Below are positions 6,692-14,752 of a DNA stretch of 38,076 nt, piece by piece; position 1 is the stretch's first letter, and every line of letters begins with the position of its first letter. Location: assembly GCA_012518185.1 (NCBI GenBank), contig JAAYTA010000047.1, forward strand, positions 1 through 38,076, written 5' to 3'. Position numbers and translations under genes: made by a program. The notes beneath the pieces are model-generated. The model made no database searches and was not told where the DNA came from. It saw only the letters and a list, made by a program, of their open reading frames with translations. The stretch is from Methanobacteriota archaeon (GTDB taxonomy: Archaea > Thermoplasmatota > Thermoplasmata > Methanomassiliicoccales > Methanomassiliicoccaceae).

Positions 6692-7516
6692 CTAGTTCCG
6701 TATTTCCAGCACATCAAGGCTGAAACTTATGGCTTTGATTGAATGAGTAATCCATCCTAATGATATTACATCTACTGCTTCTGCATATTCGGGAGCATTT
6801 GTCGGTGTTATGTCTCCAGAAGCTTCCACAATAATTCTAGGATCTATACGTCTTATGACTTCTGCACATCTTGCCGCTTCCTTATAGTCCATATTATCTA
6901 ATAAGATTATATCTGCTCCCGCCATAGCGGCCTCTTCTGCTCCATCAATAGATTCTACTTCAACTTCTACCTTCTTAGTGAATGAAACCTTTTGGGCACG
7001 TCTAACTGCTTCTGTAATGCTACCCACTACCTTCAGATGATTATCCTTAATCAAGACAGAGTCATCAAGACGGCTACGGTGTGGATCCCCTCCTCCGATT
7101 ACTACTGCCTTCTTCTCAAATAGGCGGAATCCGGGCGTAGTCTTACGAGTAGCAGCTACTCTTACATCTGGATTTTGAACTCTACATGTTGTGATTATTT
7201 CGCGTGTGAGAGTGGCTATGCCAGACATGCGCATCATAATGTTTAATGCCAATCTCTCACCCGTAAGTATGGATCGAAGAGGACCTTCTATAGATAATAT
7301 ATTAGTCCCGGCTGGGGCTGCATCGCCATCTGCAACTAAGGGAACCACTTCTAACCCTAGGTACTGGAATAGATCGACTACTTCTTCAAGGCCAGCTACT
7401 ACTCCATCTTCATTTATTTTTATGCGGGCGGTGCCTCTTTCATTACCTATGAGAGAAAGGGTAGTAATATCCCCATCGCCTACATCCTCATCGAGATAGT
7501 TTTCGATCCATCTCAT
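6692..7516 (-). CDS. nadC: Nicotinate-nucleotide pyrophosphorylase (quinolinate phosphoribosyltransferase)
   Basis: A 274-residue enzyme that turns quinolinate and PRPP into nicotinate mononucleotide, CO2 and pyrophosphate in NAD synthesis. Family motifs are present: the N-terminal LDEDVGDGDITT, RKTTPGFR (about 124-131) that binds quinolinate, GGGDPHR (141-147) and LIKDNH (155-160). Length is normal. It follows the beta-CASP RNase gene by 19 bases on the same strand. nadA and nadB are not in the window, so quinolinate supply is encoded elsewhere. Confidence 0.96.
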   Translation of the reverse strand: MRWIENYLDEDVGDGDITTLSLIGNERGTARIKINEDGVVAGLEEVVDLFQYLGLEVVPLVADGDAAPAGTNILSIEGPLRSILTGERLALNIMMRMSGIATLTREIITTCRVQNPDVRVAATRKTTPGFRLFEKKAVVIGGGDPHRSRLDDSVLIKDNHLKVVGSITEAVRRAQKVSFTKKVEVEVESIDGAEEAAMAGADIILLDNMDYKEAARCAEVIRRIDPRIIVEASGDITPTNAPEYAEAVDVISLGWITHSIKAISFSLDVLEIRN

Positions 7517-7535
7517 TCATCACTCACCATTTGGT

Positions 7536-8786
7536 CTATAATTCGAACTCCTCATCCGACTCCGGCAATATTACCCTTCTGCCACCTGCCTCTATATCTT
7601 CAGCTAAAGGTGTACGATCATCAGAATGCATAAGTACGACAGTGTCTGGATCACACGCCTCTACGAACTCTAGCAGTCCATTATGATCAGCATGCGCGGA
7701 CAGATCGAATTTCTGTATTTCACATTTTATTTTTACAGGCTGTGGCAACTCCTCCCTGGTAGCCTGCACATTAATAATGCCCTCATTCATTAGCAGATGA
7801 CCATTAGATCCTTCAACTTGGAAGCCGGATAGAAGTATAGCGCTCCGAGGATCATTTTTGACGTCATCAATATAGCTAAGTACTGGTCCTCCATCCAACA
7901 TACCGCCAGTAGTGACGATTATCTGAGCCTCTCTACGAGCACGACGGCGATCAGCTGGAGTTCTGACTTCATGGAATTTTCGCTTAGCAGCTCGCAGTGC
8001 CCTCTCATTGCGTACAAATTCTGGACGATCCAAATAGTATCGAGTTATGGATCTTCCCATACCATCGACCCACATATTATATCGTAGATCTTTTAGGATT
8101 AGCATTACTTCCTGCGTACGGCCTACAGCAAAACAAGGCAGTATAGCGCGTCCTCCCCTCTCTACGACTTCTTTAACTTTCTCAACTAATTCCCGCTCGG
8201 TTTTATTTCTCTCAGTATGATTGCGTCCAGCGTAAGTAGCTTCCATGATTAGATTATCACATTTTACTGGATGAGCTCCCCATACCAATCTCATATTAGT
8301 GGTATGCATATCTCCCGTGAAAACTGTAGTCTGATCTCCTCTGAGTTCATACATAGTTGCTCCCGGCAGATGCCCAGCAGAATGAAGTTCAACTTCAAAT
8401 CCTCCTATATCTATGATTTCTCCATATGACATAGTAATAAATTTTCGCATCATGGTTCGGATATCTTCTTCATCGAATGGTTTGGGGTATCCTTCCAAGC
8501 CAGCAATCTTCAAAGAATCTTTCACCAATAACTCGACAACGTCTGCACTTATGGGTGTGGATACTACTTCTGTACCATATTTTCCACAGAGCCAAGGTAA
8601 CATTCCACAATGATCTAGATGACTATGTGTTAAAAATGCCATATCTACTGGCGGTGCAGCCAGTGGATATTGTGGCGGTTTAGATGCCGTCATTCCATAT
8701 TCAAAGAGAAGATTGGCCTCCTTATCTTGTAAGAGCATACCCATCTTCCCCACTACCTCGGCACCTCCAAGGAATCTAATTTTCAT
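7536..8786 (-). CDS. Beta-CASP metallo-beta-lactamase RNase, aCPSF2 type
   Basis: A 416-residue metallo-beta-lactamase fold nuclease. The metal site motif THSHLDHCG is at 53-61, then AGHLPG (137-142), TGDMH (157-161), and the beta-CASP insert ends with FDLSAHADH near residue 375. It lacks the N-terminal KH domains of aCPSF1 (FttA), the archaeal termination factor, so it belongs with aCPSF2-like or RNase J-like enzymes that degrade or process RNA. It lies 11 bases after the yjbQ gene and 19 before nadC, a compact transcription unit. Whether it is an exo- or endonuclease cannot be read from the sequence. Confidence 0.92.
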   Translation of the reverse strand: MKIRFLGGAEVVGKMGMLLQDKEANLLFEYGMTASKPPQYPLAAPPVDMAFLTHSHLDHCGMLPWLCGKYGTEVVSTPISADVVELLVKDSLKIAGLEGYPKPFDEEDIRTMMRKFITMSYGEIIDIGGFEVELHSAGHLPGATMYELRGDQTTVFTGDMHTTNMRLVWGAHPVKCDNLIMEATYAGRNHTERNKTERELVEKVKEVVERGGRAILPCFAVGRTQEVMLILKDLRYNMWVDGMGRSITRYYLDRPEFVRNERALRAAKRKFHEVRTPADRRRARREAQIIVTTGGMLDGGPVLSYIDDVKNDPRSAILLSGFQVEGSNGHLLMNEGIINVQATREELPQPVKIKCEIQKFDLSAHADHNGLLEFVEACDPDTVVLMHSDDRTPLAEDIEAGGRRVILPESDEEFEL

Positions 8787-8797
8787 ATTCTTACCTC

Positions 8798-9235
8798 CTA
8801 AATATCTCCAATGATCTGTATTATCAATTTTCTATCCCTTCCACTTGGATCAAGCTCCATCAGAACGGGCTGCTGCCAGGTTCCGAGATCAAGCTCACCG
8901 TCTGAGAATGGGATGACTAATGATGGACTTAGGAATGATGCGCGTATATGAGAATGACCATTACCATCTCTCCAACGGAGATGATGCTCGTATTCAATGT
9001 CGTCTGGCATTAACCTCTGCAAAGTCTCTCGCATATCTTTCTGAAGTCCTAATTCATATTCTATAGTGAACAATGCGCAAGTAGAATGGGGAACGAATGC
9101 ACATAGGAATCCTTCTCCAAGACCTGAATTTTGGAGTACTTTCGCAAGCAAAGCAGATAGATCTATAATATCTCCTTCTGCTTCTGTCCTAATGTTTACT
9201 ATTTCTCTATATTTCCCCATACTTAAATCAAACAT
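8798..9235 (-). CDS. YjbQ/UPF0047 family protein
   Basis: A 145-residue protein of the YjbQ family, with PHSTCALFTIEYE (about 49-61), HHLRWRDGNGHSHIRASF (about 83-100) and the closing pattern DLGTWQQPVLMELD. The conserved histidines form a metal or phosphate site. Family members have been linked to thiamine phosphate synthase side activity, but the true role is not settled. It is the first gene of the minus-strand cluster with the RNase, nadC and the zinc protein. A second in-frame ATG six codons in is an alternative start. Confidence 0.9.
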   Translation of the reverse strand: MFDLSMGKYREIVNIRTEAEGDIIDLSALLAKVLQNSGLGEGFLCAFVPHSTCALFTIEYELGLQKDMRETLQRLMPDDIEYEHHLRWRDGNGHSHIRASFLSPSLVIPFSDGELDLGTWQQPVLMELDPSGRDRKLIIQIIGDI

Positions 9236-9367
9236 CGCTACAAAGGGACAAGTATAAGTAGATAATGGAGATGCATAATTATAATAATTAGTTAAATATA
9301 TAATTAATTTCCTTCTAAACTATAAAGATTTCATAGTAATCTAGATTATGGGAAAGGATTATTAAAC

Positions 9368-9748
9368 GTGATAAGAGTCACTATTCCAGTGTTTGAAAAT
9401 ATTGCTATACCCTATTATCGTTGGTCGAGAACTCAGTCTGATAAAGTATGGTTAGGATCGAATTTCCGAGTCAAACTTCTCAAGATGGGCATTGATAAAG
9501 CAGGAAGTATAAACAAACTGGGAAGAGTTATGGGATACAAATCTCGTGTACATCCCGGATGGAGCGTACGGCAGATGCTGATCGGCAAACAACCATTTCC
9601 CAAAGATCGCTTGAAAATGCTCGCTGAATTCCTAGATTATCCAATTGAGGAAATAATGAATCATCAAATTTCCCCTTCTCTGATAACGATGGAGAATACA
9701 CGTAAAGCTCTTGAAACTAATGATATGTTATCTTTTATGCCTAGATGA
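9368..9748 (+). CDS. Putative helix-turn-helix protein of unknown function
   Basis: A 126-residue basic protein starting at GTG 9368, with AGGATT a few bases upstream. Residues about 45-98 (INKLGRVMGYKS, then a tryptophan-containing segment, then KDRLKMLAEFLDYPIEEIM) resemble the DNA-binding helices of XRE-like domains found in archaea, including the pattern where a leucine-rich helix ends in a leucine-aspartate-tyrosine turn. The N-terminal 30 residues are unlike known domains. It stands alone, with a TATA-like TATAAAGA at 9321-9328. It may be a regulator; the call rests on weak similarity. Confidence 0.65.
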   Translation: MIRVTIPVFENIAIPYYRWSRTQSDKVWLGSNFRVKLLKMGIDKAGSINKLGRVMGYKSRVHPGWSVRQMLIGKQPFPKDRLKMLAEFLDYPIEEIMNHQISPSLITMENTRKALETNDMLSFMPR

Positions 9749-9818
9749 TCTGCAACTTATCTGGACATGACAATATATTGATAAATAATTTATAGGATAT
9801 AGGCTATAATCCTAGTAT

Positions 9819-9836
9819 GTCAGACAACCGTCTGAC
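9819..9836. promoter_or_regulatory. Perfect inverted repeat ahead of the membrane protein gene
   Basis: GTCAGAC and GTCTGAC flank AACC, a seven-base stem with a four-base loop, 18 bases before the TTG start at 9855. With a TATA-like stretch at about 9781-9794, the transcript would start near this repeat. It could be an operator or a 5' hairpin. Confidence 0.45.
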
Positions 9837-9854
9837 TACGGATGGGATCTACAC

Positions 9855-10748
9855 TTGAGAAAACGCTCACGCATACGTGATAAGGCGACGAGCTCGCTAG
9901 TTCGCAACGGCGTATATCATTTAGCTGACACGTATGATGATGTGGAGGCTAAGAAATTTGATGGCCCAGTAGTGTACAGTTTTTGGAGCGCTGTAAAATA
10001 TACTCTAGGTCTCTCCCTACTGTTGTGGTGGCTCCCCGTATTTGGTCAGATGATTGCAGGATATGTAGGTGGAAGAAGAGCCGGCTCTCCCTGGAAGGGA
10101 ATGGTCGCCGCTCTTATTCCTGTAGCACTCTTCTTCCTAATTAGTGAGCTAGTCATAATAGGCATAATCCCTACAATATGGTTTGGCTTTGATATATCTC
10201 CATCATCTGTAATAGCGCTCATAGGAACAATCTTGCCAGTCATACAGCCATATCTCGAATTTGTAAATATGTACTTAACTTCCTTTTTCTCCTCTCTCCA
10301 GACCGCTACAGAGTTAGGGTTTGATAGTTATATCATAACTGTAGCGTTTGCATACATTGGAGGAGTATTATCCCTACAAAATCGACGAGAGTTAGAACTG
10401 CTATCTAAGATGAGTCGTGGAAATAATACTACTGTTGTGCTAGAAGGTAATACATTCCAGACTGCACCTACTAGATCCAGAGGTACGGGGCGGAGCTTTT
10501 CAGAGCTAGATGCGGTTGGCGCCTCTAATGATAATGAAGTCTCTCCTCGCCCATTCCGCAAAGCAATATCCGATGATGAATTATTCAGTTCTCTAAACGA
10601 TGAGGAGAGAAGAGCTCTTAAGAACTGGGCACAGGATATGGTTTTCCAGCAGAGGCAGTTAGAGGATAAAGTGCGCCGAGCAGCTGAAGAGGATAGAATA
10701 TTACGTGCTCGAACTGTCAATGATAATCTTGATTGGGAGTTTATCTGA
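9855..10748 (+). CDS. Multi-pass membrane protein with long cytosolic tail
   Basis: A 297-residue protein from a TTG start; an ATG at 9842 is in another frame. Four hydrophobic segments (about 45-72, 82-110, 117-135, 158-174) include the motif GYVGGRRAGSPWKG, which recurs in archaeal membrane proteins of unknown role. Residues 175-297 are hydrophilic, with a serine-rich stretch and a charged helical end (NWAQDMVFQQRQLEDKVRRAAEED) that may form a coiled coil. No enzyme motif is seen. It ends 63 bases before the transcription factor S gene but has its own upstream promoter. Function unknown. Confidence 0.85.
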   Translation: MRKRSRIRDKATSSLVRNGVYHLADTYDDVEAKKFDGPVVYSFWSAVKYTLGLSLLLWWLPVFGQMIAGYVGGRRAGSPWKGMVAALIPVALFFLISELVIIGIIPTIWFGFDISPSSVIALIGTILPVIQPYLEFVNMYLTSFFSSLQTATELGFDSYIITVAFAYIGGVLSLQNRRELELLSKMSRGNNTTVVLEGNTFQTAPTRSRGTGRSFSELDAVGASNDNEVSPRPFRKAISDDELFSSLNDEERRALKNWAQDMVFQQRQLEDKVRRAAEEDRILRARTVNDNLDWEFI

Positions 10749-10811
10749 ACTCTTAAATACGCTTTCAGAACTCTTTTTATACATGCATCATTTTCGTGAG
10801 CTGGTTCTAAA

Positions 10812-11147
10812 ATGTTCTGTCCCAAGTGCGGCAGCATAATGCGGCCAAAAGAAAAGGGCAAGACTGAGCTTGTGTGCAGCAAACCCGAATGCGCCTATGA
10901 AGAAAAGTTAGATAACTTAGCTGAGGGCGCAACCACTGTCATTAGAACGGGAATGACTAAAAAAGAGGTAGAAGACTGCCCTGTGGTTGGAAGCACAGAA
11001 AGTATCATGCCCACTACTGACGCAACATGTCCTAAGTGTTCACATCCGAAAGCATATTGGTATCTCAGGCAGACTCGTAAGTCAGATGAGCCAGAGACAA
11101 CATTCCTAACATGTTGTCAATGTGGACACAAGTGGCGAGCTTATTGA
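10812..11147 (+). CDS. tfs: Transcription factor S (TFIIS-like RNA cleavage factor)
   Basis: A 111-residue protein with two zinc ribbons. The N-terminal one uses Cys3, Cys6, Cys22 and Cys27, like RNA polymerase subunit Rpb9. The C-terminal one uses Cys73, Cys76, and a pair among Cys101, 102 and 104, and carries the acidic loop of TFIIS (RQTRKSDEPETTF, Asp92 and Glu93). The acidic pair enters the polymerase funnel and stimulates cleavage of backtracked RNA. Length is normal. A TTTTTATA box at about 10773-10780 lies upstream. PCNA follows after 81 bases with its own promoter. Confidence 0.97.
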   Translation: MFCPKCGSIMRPKEKGKTELVCSKPECAYEEKLDNLAEGATTVIRTGMTKKEVEDCPVVGSTESIMPTTDATCPKCSHPKAYWYLRQTRKSDEPETTFLTCCQCGHKWRAY

Positions 11148-11228
11148 TCCAGTACATTGAATCAGTGTAAGTAATTTATATTATATACGACGCATTTACC
11201 GTATACTTGTTAGCTTTGGGGGAAATTA

Positions 11229-11966
11229 ATGTTTCATGCAAAGATAAAATCGGAGGTTCTCAAAGGTATAGTCGACGTAGTTTCTACGTTGGTAGATGAG
11301 GCCAAATTCAACATGAATGCTGATGGCTTCGATCTAAAGGCAGTAGATCCTGCACATGTAGCCATGATAGAAATGAACGTAGAAAAAGGAGCCTTCGAAG
11401 AATTTACCGCAGATGAGACCGAACTTGGAATCGATTTAGATAAAATCAAAGAAGTTCTCAGACTAGCGCGATCTGGTGATATAATCGAAATGAAGCAGGA
11501 TGAGGAGAAGAATCGACTGGTTCTAAACGTGGGAAATATCACAAGGCGTATGAATCTAGTTGATATCACTGGCATGAGTGATCCAAGGGTCCCAAATTTA
11601 TCTCTCCCCGCCATGGTTGAGGTGACCTCCGATGAACTTCAAAAAGGCATACGTGCCGCTGAGTCAGTAAGTGATCATATAGCTCTAACTGCTACTCCTG
11701 AAGATTTTGAAATGTATTCCGAGGGAGATACTGACTCAGCAACTCTTCGATTACCTAAAGAACTTCTCTTATCTCTAGAATGTGAGGAACAAGTAAAGAG
11801 TCTATTTCCATTAGACTATTTCTCGAATATGGTTCGCTCAATTCCTGCTGGCTCAGCCGTCTCCATAAATCTAGGAAGCGATTATCCAGTAAAACTTGAG
11901 TTTGAAATAGCTGATAAGAAAGGTTCTGTCAGATATCTACTAGCTCCAAGAATCGAGAGCGATTAA
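11229..11966 (+). CDS. pcn: DNA polymerase sliding clamp PCNA
   Basis: A 245-residue protein with the archaeal PCNA pattern: MFHAKIKSEVLKGIVDVVSTL at the N-terminus, the GFDLKAVDPAHVAMIEM strand (about 36-52), an acidic interdomain region, and the closing YLLAPRIES. PCNA forms a trimeric ring on DNA that tethers polymerase, ligase and FEN1. GGGGGA six bases before the ATG is the ribosome-binding site, and TTTATATTA at about 11170-11178 is a TATA box. Only one PCNA gene is in the window. Confidence 0.97.
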   Translation: MFHAKIKSEVLKGIVDVVSTLVDEAKFNMNADGFDLKAVDPAHVAMIEMNVEKGAFEEFTADETELGIDLDKIKEVLRLARSGDIIEMKQDEEKNRLVLNVGNITRRMNLVDITGMSDPRVPNLSLPAMVEVTSDELQKGIRAAESVSDHIALTATPEDFEMYSEGDTDSATLRLPKELLLSLECEEQVKSLFPLDYFSNMVRSIPAGSAVSINLGSDYPVKLEFEIADKKGSVRYLLAPRIESD

Positions 11967-11990
11967 AAAAACTCTTTCTAGACAAACATC

Positions 11991-12001
11991 TTACCTTTTT
12001 T
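11991..12001 (+). terminator. T-rich terminator after PCNA
   Basis: ACCTTTTTT, with six consecutive T, lies about 30 bases after the PCNA stop. Archaeal polymerase ends at such T-tracts without needing a hairpin. Confidence 0.45.
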
Positions 12002-12024
12002 AAATAATTACTCATATTTGTCCG

Positions 12025-12046
12025 AAACAGCTAATAAACAGCTAAT
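12025..12046. repeat. Tandem 11-base repeat upstream of the transketolase operon
   Basis: AAACAGCTAAT occurs twice head to tail with no spacer, one helical turn apart. Related words follow: TTTAGCAT (12052-12060), CTAGCAT (about 12074) and TTAGCTTAAT (about 12082). Same-face repeats one turn apart are typical of sites for a cooperative DNA-binding protein. The repeats lie about 180 bases before the transketolase start. Confidence 0.45.
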
Positions 12047-12217
12047 GTTATTTTTAGCATTTTGATATTAAATCTAGCATATTTAGCTTAATCATGCATT
12101 ATCATCATCAGGGTAATTTTTGATTAACAATACGCTGTGAAAATTATTTTATTAACTTAAGTCGGGAAAGTTTTTTAATGGTACTTTGATTATTGACCGA
12201 ACCCCCCCACCCTTCCC

Positions 12218-12223
12218 GAGGTG
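12218..12223 (+). promoter_or_regulatory. Ribosome-binding site that sets the transketolase start
   Basis: GAGGTG is an exact match to the core archaeal Shine-Dalgarno sequence. It covers the in-frame GTG at 12221, so that codon is unlikely to be the start, and it is six bases before TTG at 12230. The bases before it are a C-rich tract with seven C in a row. TTCCCGA (12213-12219) is complementary to TCGGGAA at 12162-12168 and could mask part of the site. Confidence 0.6.
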
Positions 12224-12229
12224 CTAAGT

Positions 12230-13066
12230 TTGACTCTATATGATGATAAAACCATTCAGTTGTTGGAATCTAAAGCAAATCTAATCCGCCGGCATGTAAT
12301 TAAAATGACATTTGCAGCTCAATCTGGACATCCAGGTGGATCATTATCCTATGCAGATATACTCTCTGCTCTATATTTTCAAGTCATGGATCATCGGCCA
12401 GAAGATCCATTATGGGAGGATCGTGACCGCCTAGTGTTGTCTAAGGGTCATGCAGCACCTGCATATTATGCTGCTCTAGCTGAGTCTGGCTACATACCCA
12501 TGGATGATTTAATAAATCTACGCAAGCTGGGCTCTCATCTCCAAGGGCATCCCTGTCGACAGAAAACTCCTGGAGTGGAAATGTCCACTGGATCTCTAGG
12601 TCAGGGCCTTAGTGTTGCCAATGGAATGGCATTGGCTGCCAAGTTAGATCGCAGGCCTAGCCGTATATTTTGCTTATGCGGCGATGGCGAGATGGGAGAG
12701 GGACAGAATTGGGAGGCTGCAATGCTGGGATCACATTATAAGCTAGACAATGTAACCGCTTTTATCGATCGCAATATGATGCAGATCGATGGGCCTACTG
12801 AAAACGTCATGTCGCTGGAACCCTTGGCAGACAAGTGGCGAGCATTTGGATGGAATGTGTTAGAAATAAATGGGCATGATATGCGCCAAATTTTAGATGC
12901 ATGTGATAAGACATCTAAGGTTAAGGGCAAGCCCAGTATGATTATAGCGCACACTGTGAAGGGCAAGGGCGTTTCCTTTATGGAGGGAGCAGTAGCATTC
13001 CATGGGAAGGCACCCAATCCAGATGAATATAGAGTTGCTCTCAAAGAGCTGGGGGAATCCATATGA
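12230..13066 (+). CDS. tktA: Transketolase, N-terminal (TPP-binding) subunit
   Basis: A protein of about 278 residues, the first half of transketolase. It has GHPGG (about 33-37) and the thiamine diphosphate motif GDGEMGEGQNWEA (about 151-163), where GDG and the asparagine bind the cofactor through Mg2+. Many archaea and some bacteria encode transketolase as two genes; this one needs the next. The enzyme moves two-carbon units between sugar phosphates, making pentose or erythrose phosphates. TTG at 12230 is chosen for its spacing from GAGGTG; GTG at 12221 is the alternative. The stop overlaps the next start by four bases. Confidence 0.95.
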   Translation: MTLYDDKTIQLLESKANLIRRHVIKMTFAAQSGHPGGSLSYADILSALYFQVMDHRPEDPLWEDRDRLVLSKGHAAPAYYAALAESGYIPMDDLINLRKLGSHLQGHPCRQKTPGVEMSTGSLGQGLSVANGMALAAKLDRRPSRIFCLCGDGEMGEGQNWEAAMLGSHYKLDNVTAFIDRNMMQIDGPTENVMSLEPLADKWRAFGWNVLEINGHDMRQILDACDKTSKVKGKPSMIIAHTVKGKGVSFMEGAVAFHGKAPNPDEYRVALKELGESI

Positions 13067-14007
13067 AATGGATATATACTAGCCAGCGAAAAGAGTATGC
13101 TAATGCATTAATTGAGTTGGGAAAAACTCGCACTGATGTAGTAGTGTTAGATGCTGATCTTTCATCTAGCACTAGAACTGCAGAATTTGCTAAGAACTTT
13201 CCAGAAAGATTTTTTAACTGTGGCATTGCGGAACAGAATATGATGGGCACTGCAGCTGGATTGGCAGCAAGTGGTAAGGTAGTGTTTGCATCTACATTCG
13301 CAGTGTTCGCGACTGGTCGTTGCTGGGATCAGATTAGGCAGTCTATTGCATATCCCAATCTGGATGTCAAGATTGTAGCAACCCATGCAGGCATTACTGT
13401 CGGTGGTGACGGCGCCTCTCATCAGGCCCTTGAGGATATTGGATTAATGAGATCTTTACCCAATATGACGGTTATAGTGCCGGCAGATGGCATAGAGGCA
13501 TATAAGGCTGTTAATGCCGTAGTGAATCACAATGGTCCCTGTTATGTCCGCCTTGGAAGAGCAGATGTTCCCATGCTCACCTCTGTAGATGCGAAATTTG
13601 AAATCGGAAAGGCTACTGTGCTTCGTGAAGGCGATGATATAACTTTAGTAGGCTGTGGTCAGATGGTTGCAGCCTGCATGGATGCAGCTGAGGAATTGCA
13701 TAAAAGAGGAGTGGAGGCGGAAGTCATCAACATGTCTACTATCAAACCATTTGACGAAGATACCCTCTTACACTCAGTAAAGAAGACTAGTGCAGTGGTG
13801 ACTGCTGAAGAACATAGCGTTACTACGGGATTAGGAAGTGCGGTAGCTGCCGTTTTAGGGGAGAAACTCCCATCGCCCATGAAAATGATAGGTACGCCTG
13901 ATTGCTTTGGCGAATCGGGAGAGAGTGAGGAACTCATGCGTCGCTATGGTCTAACTTCTGAGAGAGTGGCTTTGGCTGCCGAAGAAGTAATTCGGAGGAA
14001 GAAATAA
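13063..14007 (+). CDS. tktB: Transketolase, C-terminal subunit
   Basis: A 314-residue protein, the pyrimidine-binding and C-terminal half of transketolase. The catalytic glutamate lies in GIAEQNM (Glu57), which activates thiamine diphosphate bound by the partner subunit. [12 protein letters not shown] and the later segment [14 protein letters not shown] are typical. It overlaps tktA by four bases and the next gene by one base, so all three proteins should be made together. Confidence 0.95.
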   Translation: MKWIYTSQRKEYANALIELGKTRTDVVVLDADLSSSTRTAEFAKNFPERFFNCGIAEQNMMGTAAGLAASGKVVFASTFAVFATGRCWDQIRQSIAYPNLDVKIVATHAGITVGGDGASHQALEDIGLMRSLPNMTVIVPADGIEAYKAVNAVVNHNGPCYVRLGRADVPMLTSVDAKFEIGKATVLREGDDITLVGCGQMVAACMDAAEELHKRGVEAEVINMSTIKPFDEDTLLHSVKKTSAVVTAEEHSVTTGLGSAVAAVLGEKLPSPMKMIGTPDCFGESGESEELMRRYGLTSERVALAAEEVIRRKK

Positions 14008-14657
14008 TGAAAATATTCATAGATACTGCCAATTTAGAGAAAATTCGTGAGGTAAATAGCTGGGGAATCCTTGATGGTGTCACTACCAACCCTAGTTTAG
14101 TAGCTAAAGAGGGTATGGATTTCGAAACTTTAGTGGGAGAAATATGTAATCTTGTGAACGGTCCTATAAGTGCTGAAGTTATGAGTGAGACTGCAAATGA
14201 AATGGTAGATGAAGCACGAAAATTGGTTTCCATACATGAAAATGTAGTAATCAAAGTCCCTATGACTGAAGAAGGACTCAAGGCTACTAAGACATTGGCC
14301 GATGAAGGCATTCAAGTAAACATGACGTTGATCTTCTCAGCTGCACAAGCATTACTAGCATGCAAGGCAGGTGCCCGATACATATCCCCATTTGTAGGTA
14401 GATTTGACGACGTGGGTGAGGATGGAATGAGGCTAGTTTCAGAGATCATGGATATTCTAGATTCATACGATTATAATACTGAAGTAATCGTTGCATCGAT
14501 CAGACATCCAATACATGTAACCCATGCTGCTAGAATGGGCGCCCATATCGCTACCATTCCATATGATGTTCTGAAGAAGATGTTCAAGCATCCTCTCACA
14601 GACATTGGTATCAAGAGATTCCAGGATGACTGGGCTAAAATGTCTAAGAAGCAATAG
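14007..14657 (+). CDS. tal: Transaldolase, small (TalC/Fsa-like) type
   Basis: A 216-residue TIM-barrel protein starting with [10 protein letters not shown], with TTNPS (26-30) and the Schiff-base lysine in VVIKVPMT (Lys83). This short subfamily holds both transaldolase and fructose-6-phosphate aldolase, which differ by few residues. Being coupled to transketolase genes (one-base overlap, TAATG), transaldolase is the better fit: together they interconvert C3 to C7 sugar phosphates and supply ribose and erythrose 4-phosphate. Confidence 0.92.
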   Translation: MKIFIDTANLEKIREVNSWGILDGVTTNPSLVAKEGMDFETLVGEICNLVNGPISAEVMSETANEMVDEARKLVSIHENVVIKVPMTEEGLKATKTLADEGIQVNMTLIFSAAQALLACKAGARYISPFVGRFDDVGEDGMRLVSEIMDILDSYDYNTEVIVASIRHPIHVTHAARMGAHIATIPYDVLKKMFKHPLTDIGIKRFQDDWAKMSKKQ

Positions 14658-14658
14658 A

Positions 14659-14703
14659 AACAATTTCCTCTCACTTTTCTTTTATTTATCTATACAAATT
14701 GTT
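14659..14703. repeat. Inverted repeat around a pyrimidine tract after tal
   Basis: AACAATTT (14659-14666) and AAATTGTT (14696-14703) form a perfect eight-base inverted repeat around a 29-base pyrimidine-rich stretch. The T-rich stretch probably ends the transketolase-tal transcript. The repeat also lies just before the proA TATA box (about 14718-14725), so it could be an operator for proA. Confidence 0.4.
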
Positions 14704-14752
14704 AGATTGGAGCGAAAGATATATTGCTACGTGATCGATTTTTCGAGCCATT

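Noticed and set aside
10328-10882. Long open frame on the minus strand opposite the membrane protein and TFS genes
   Set aside because: Its translation is serine-, arginine- and leucine-rich without motifs, and it lies opposite two well-supported plus-strand genes.
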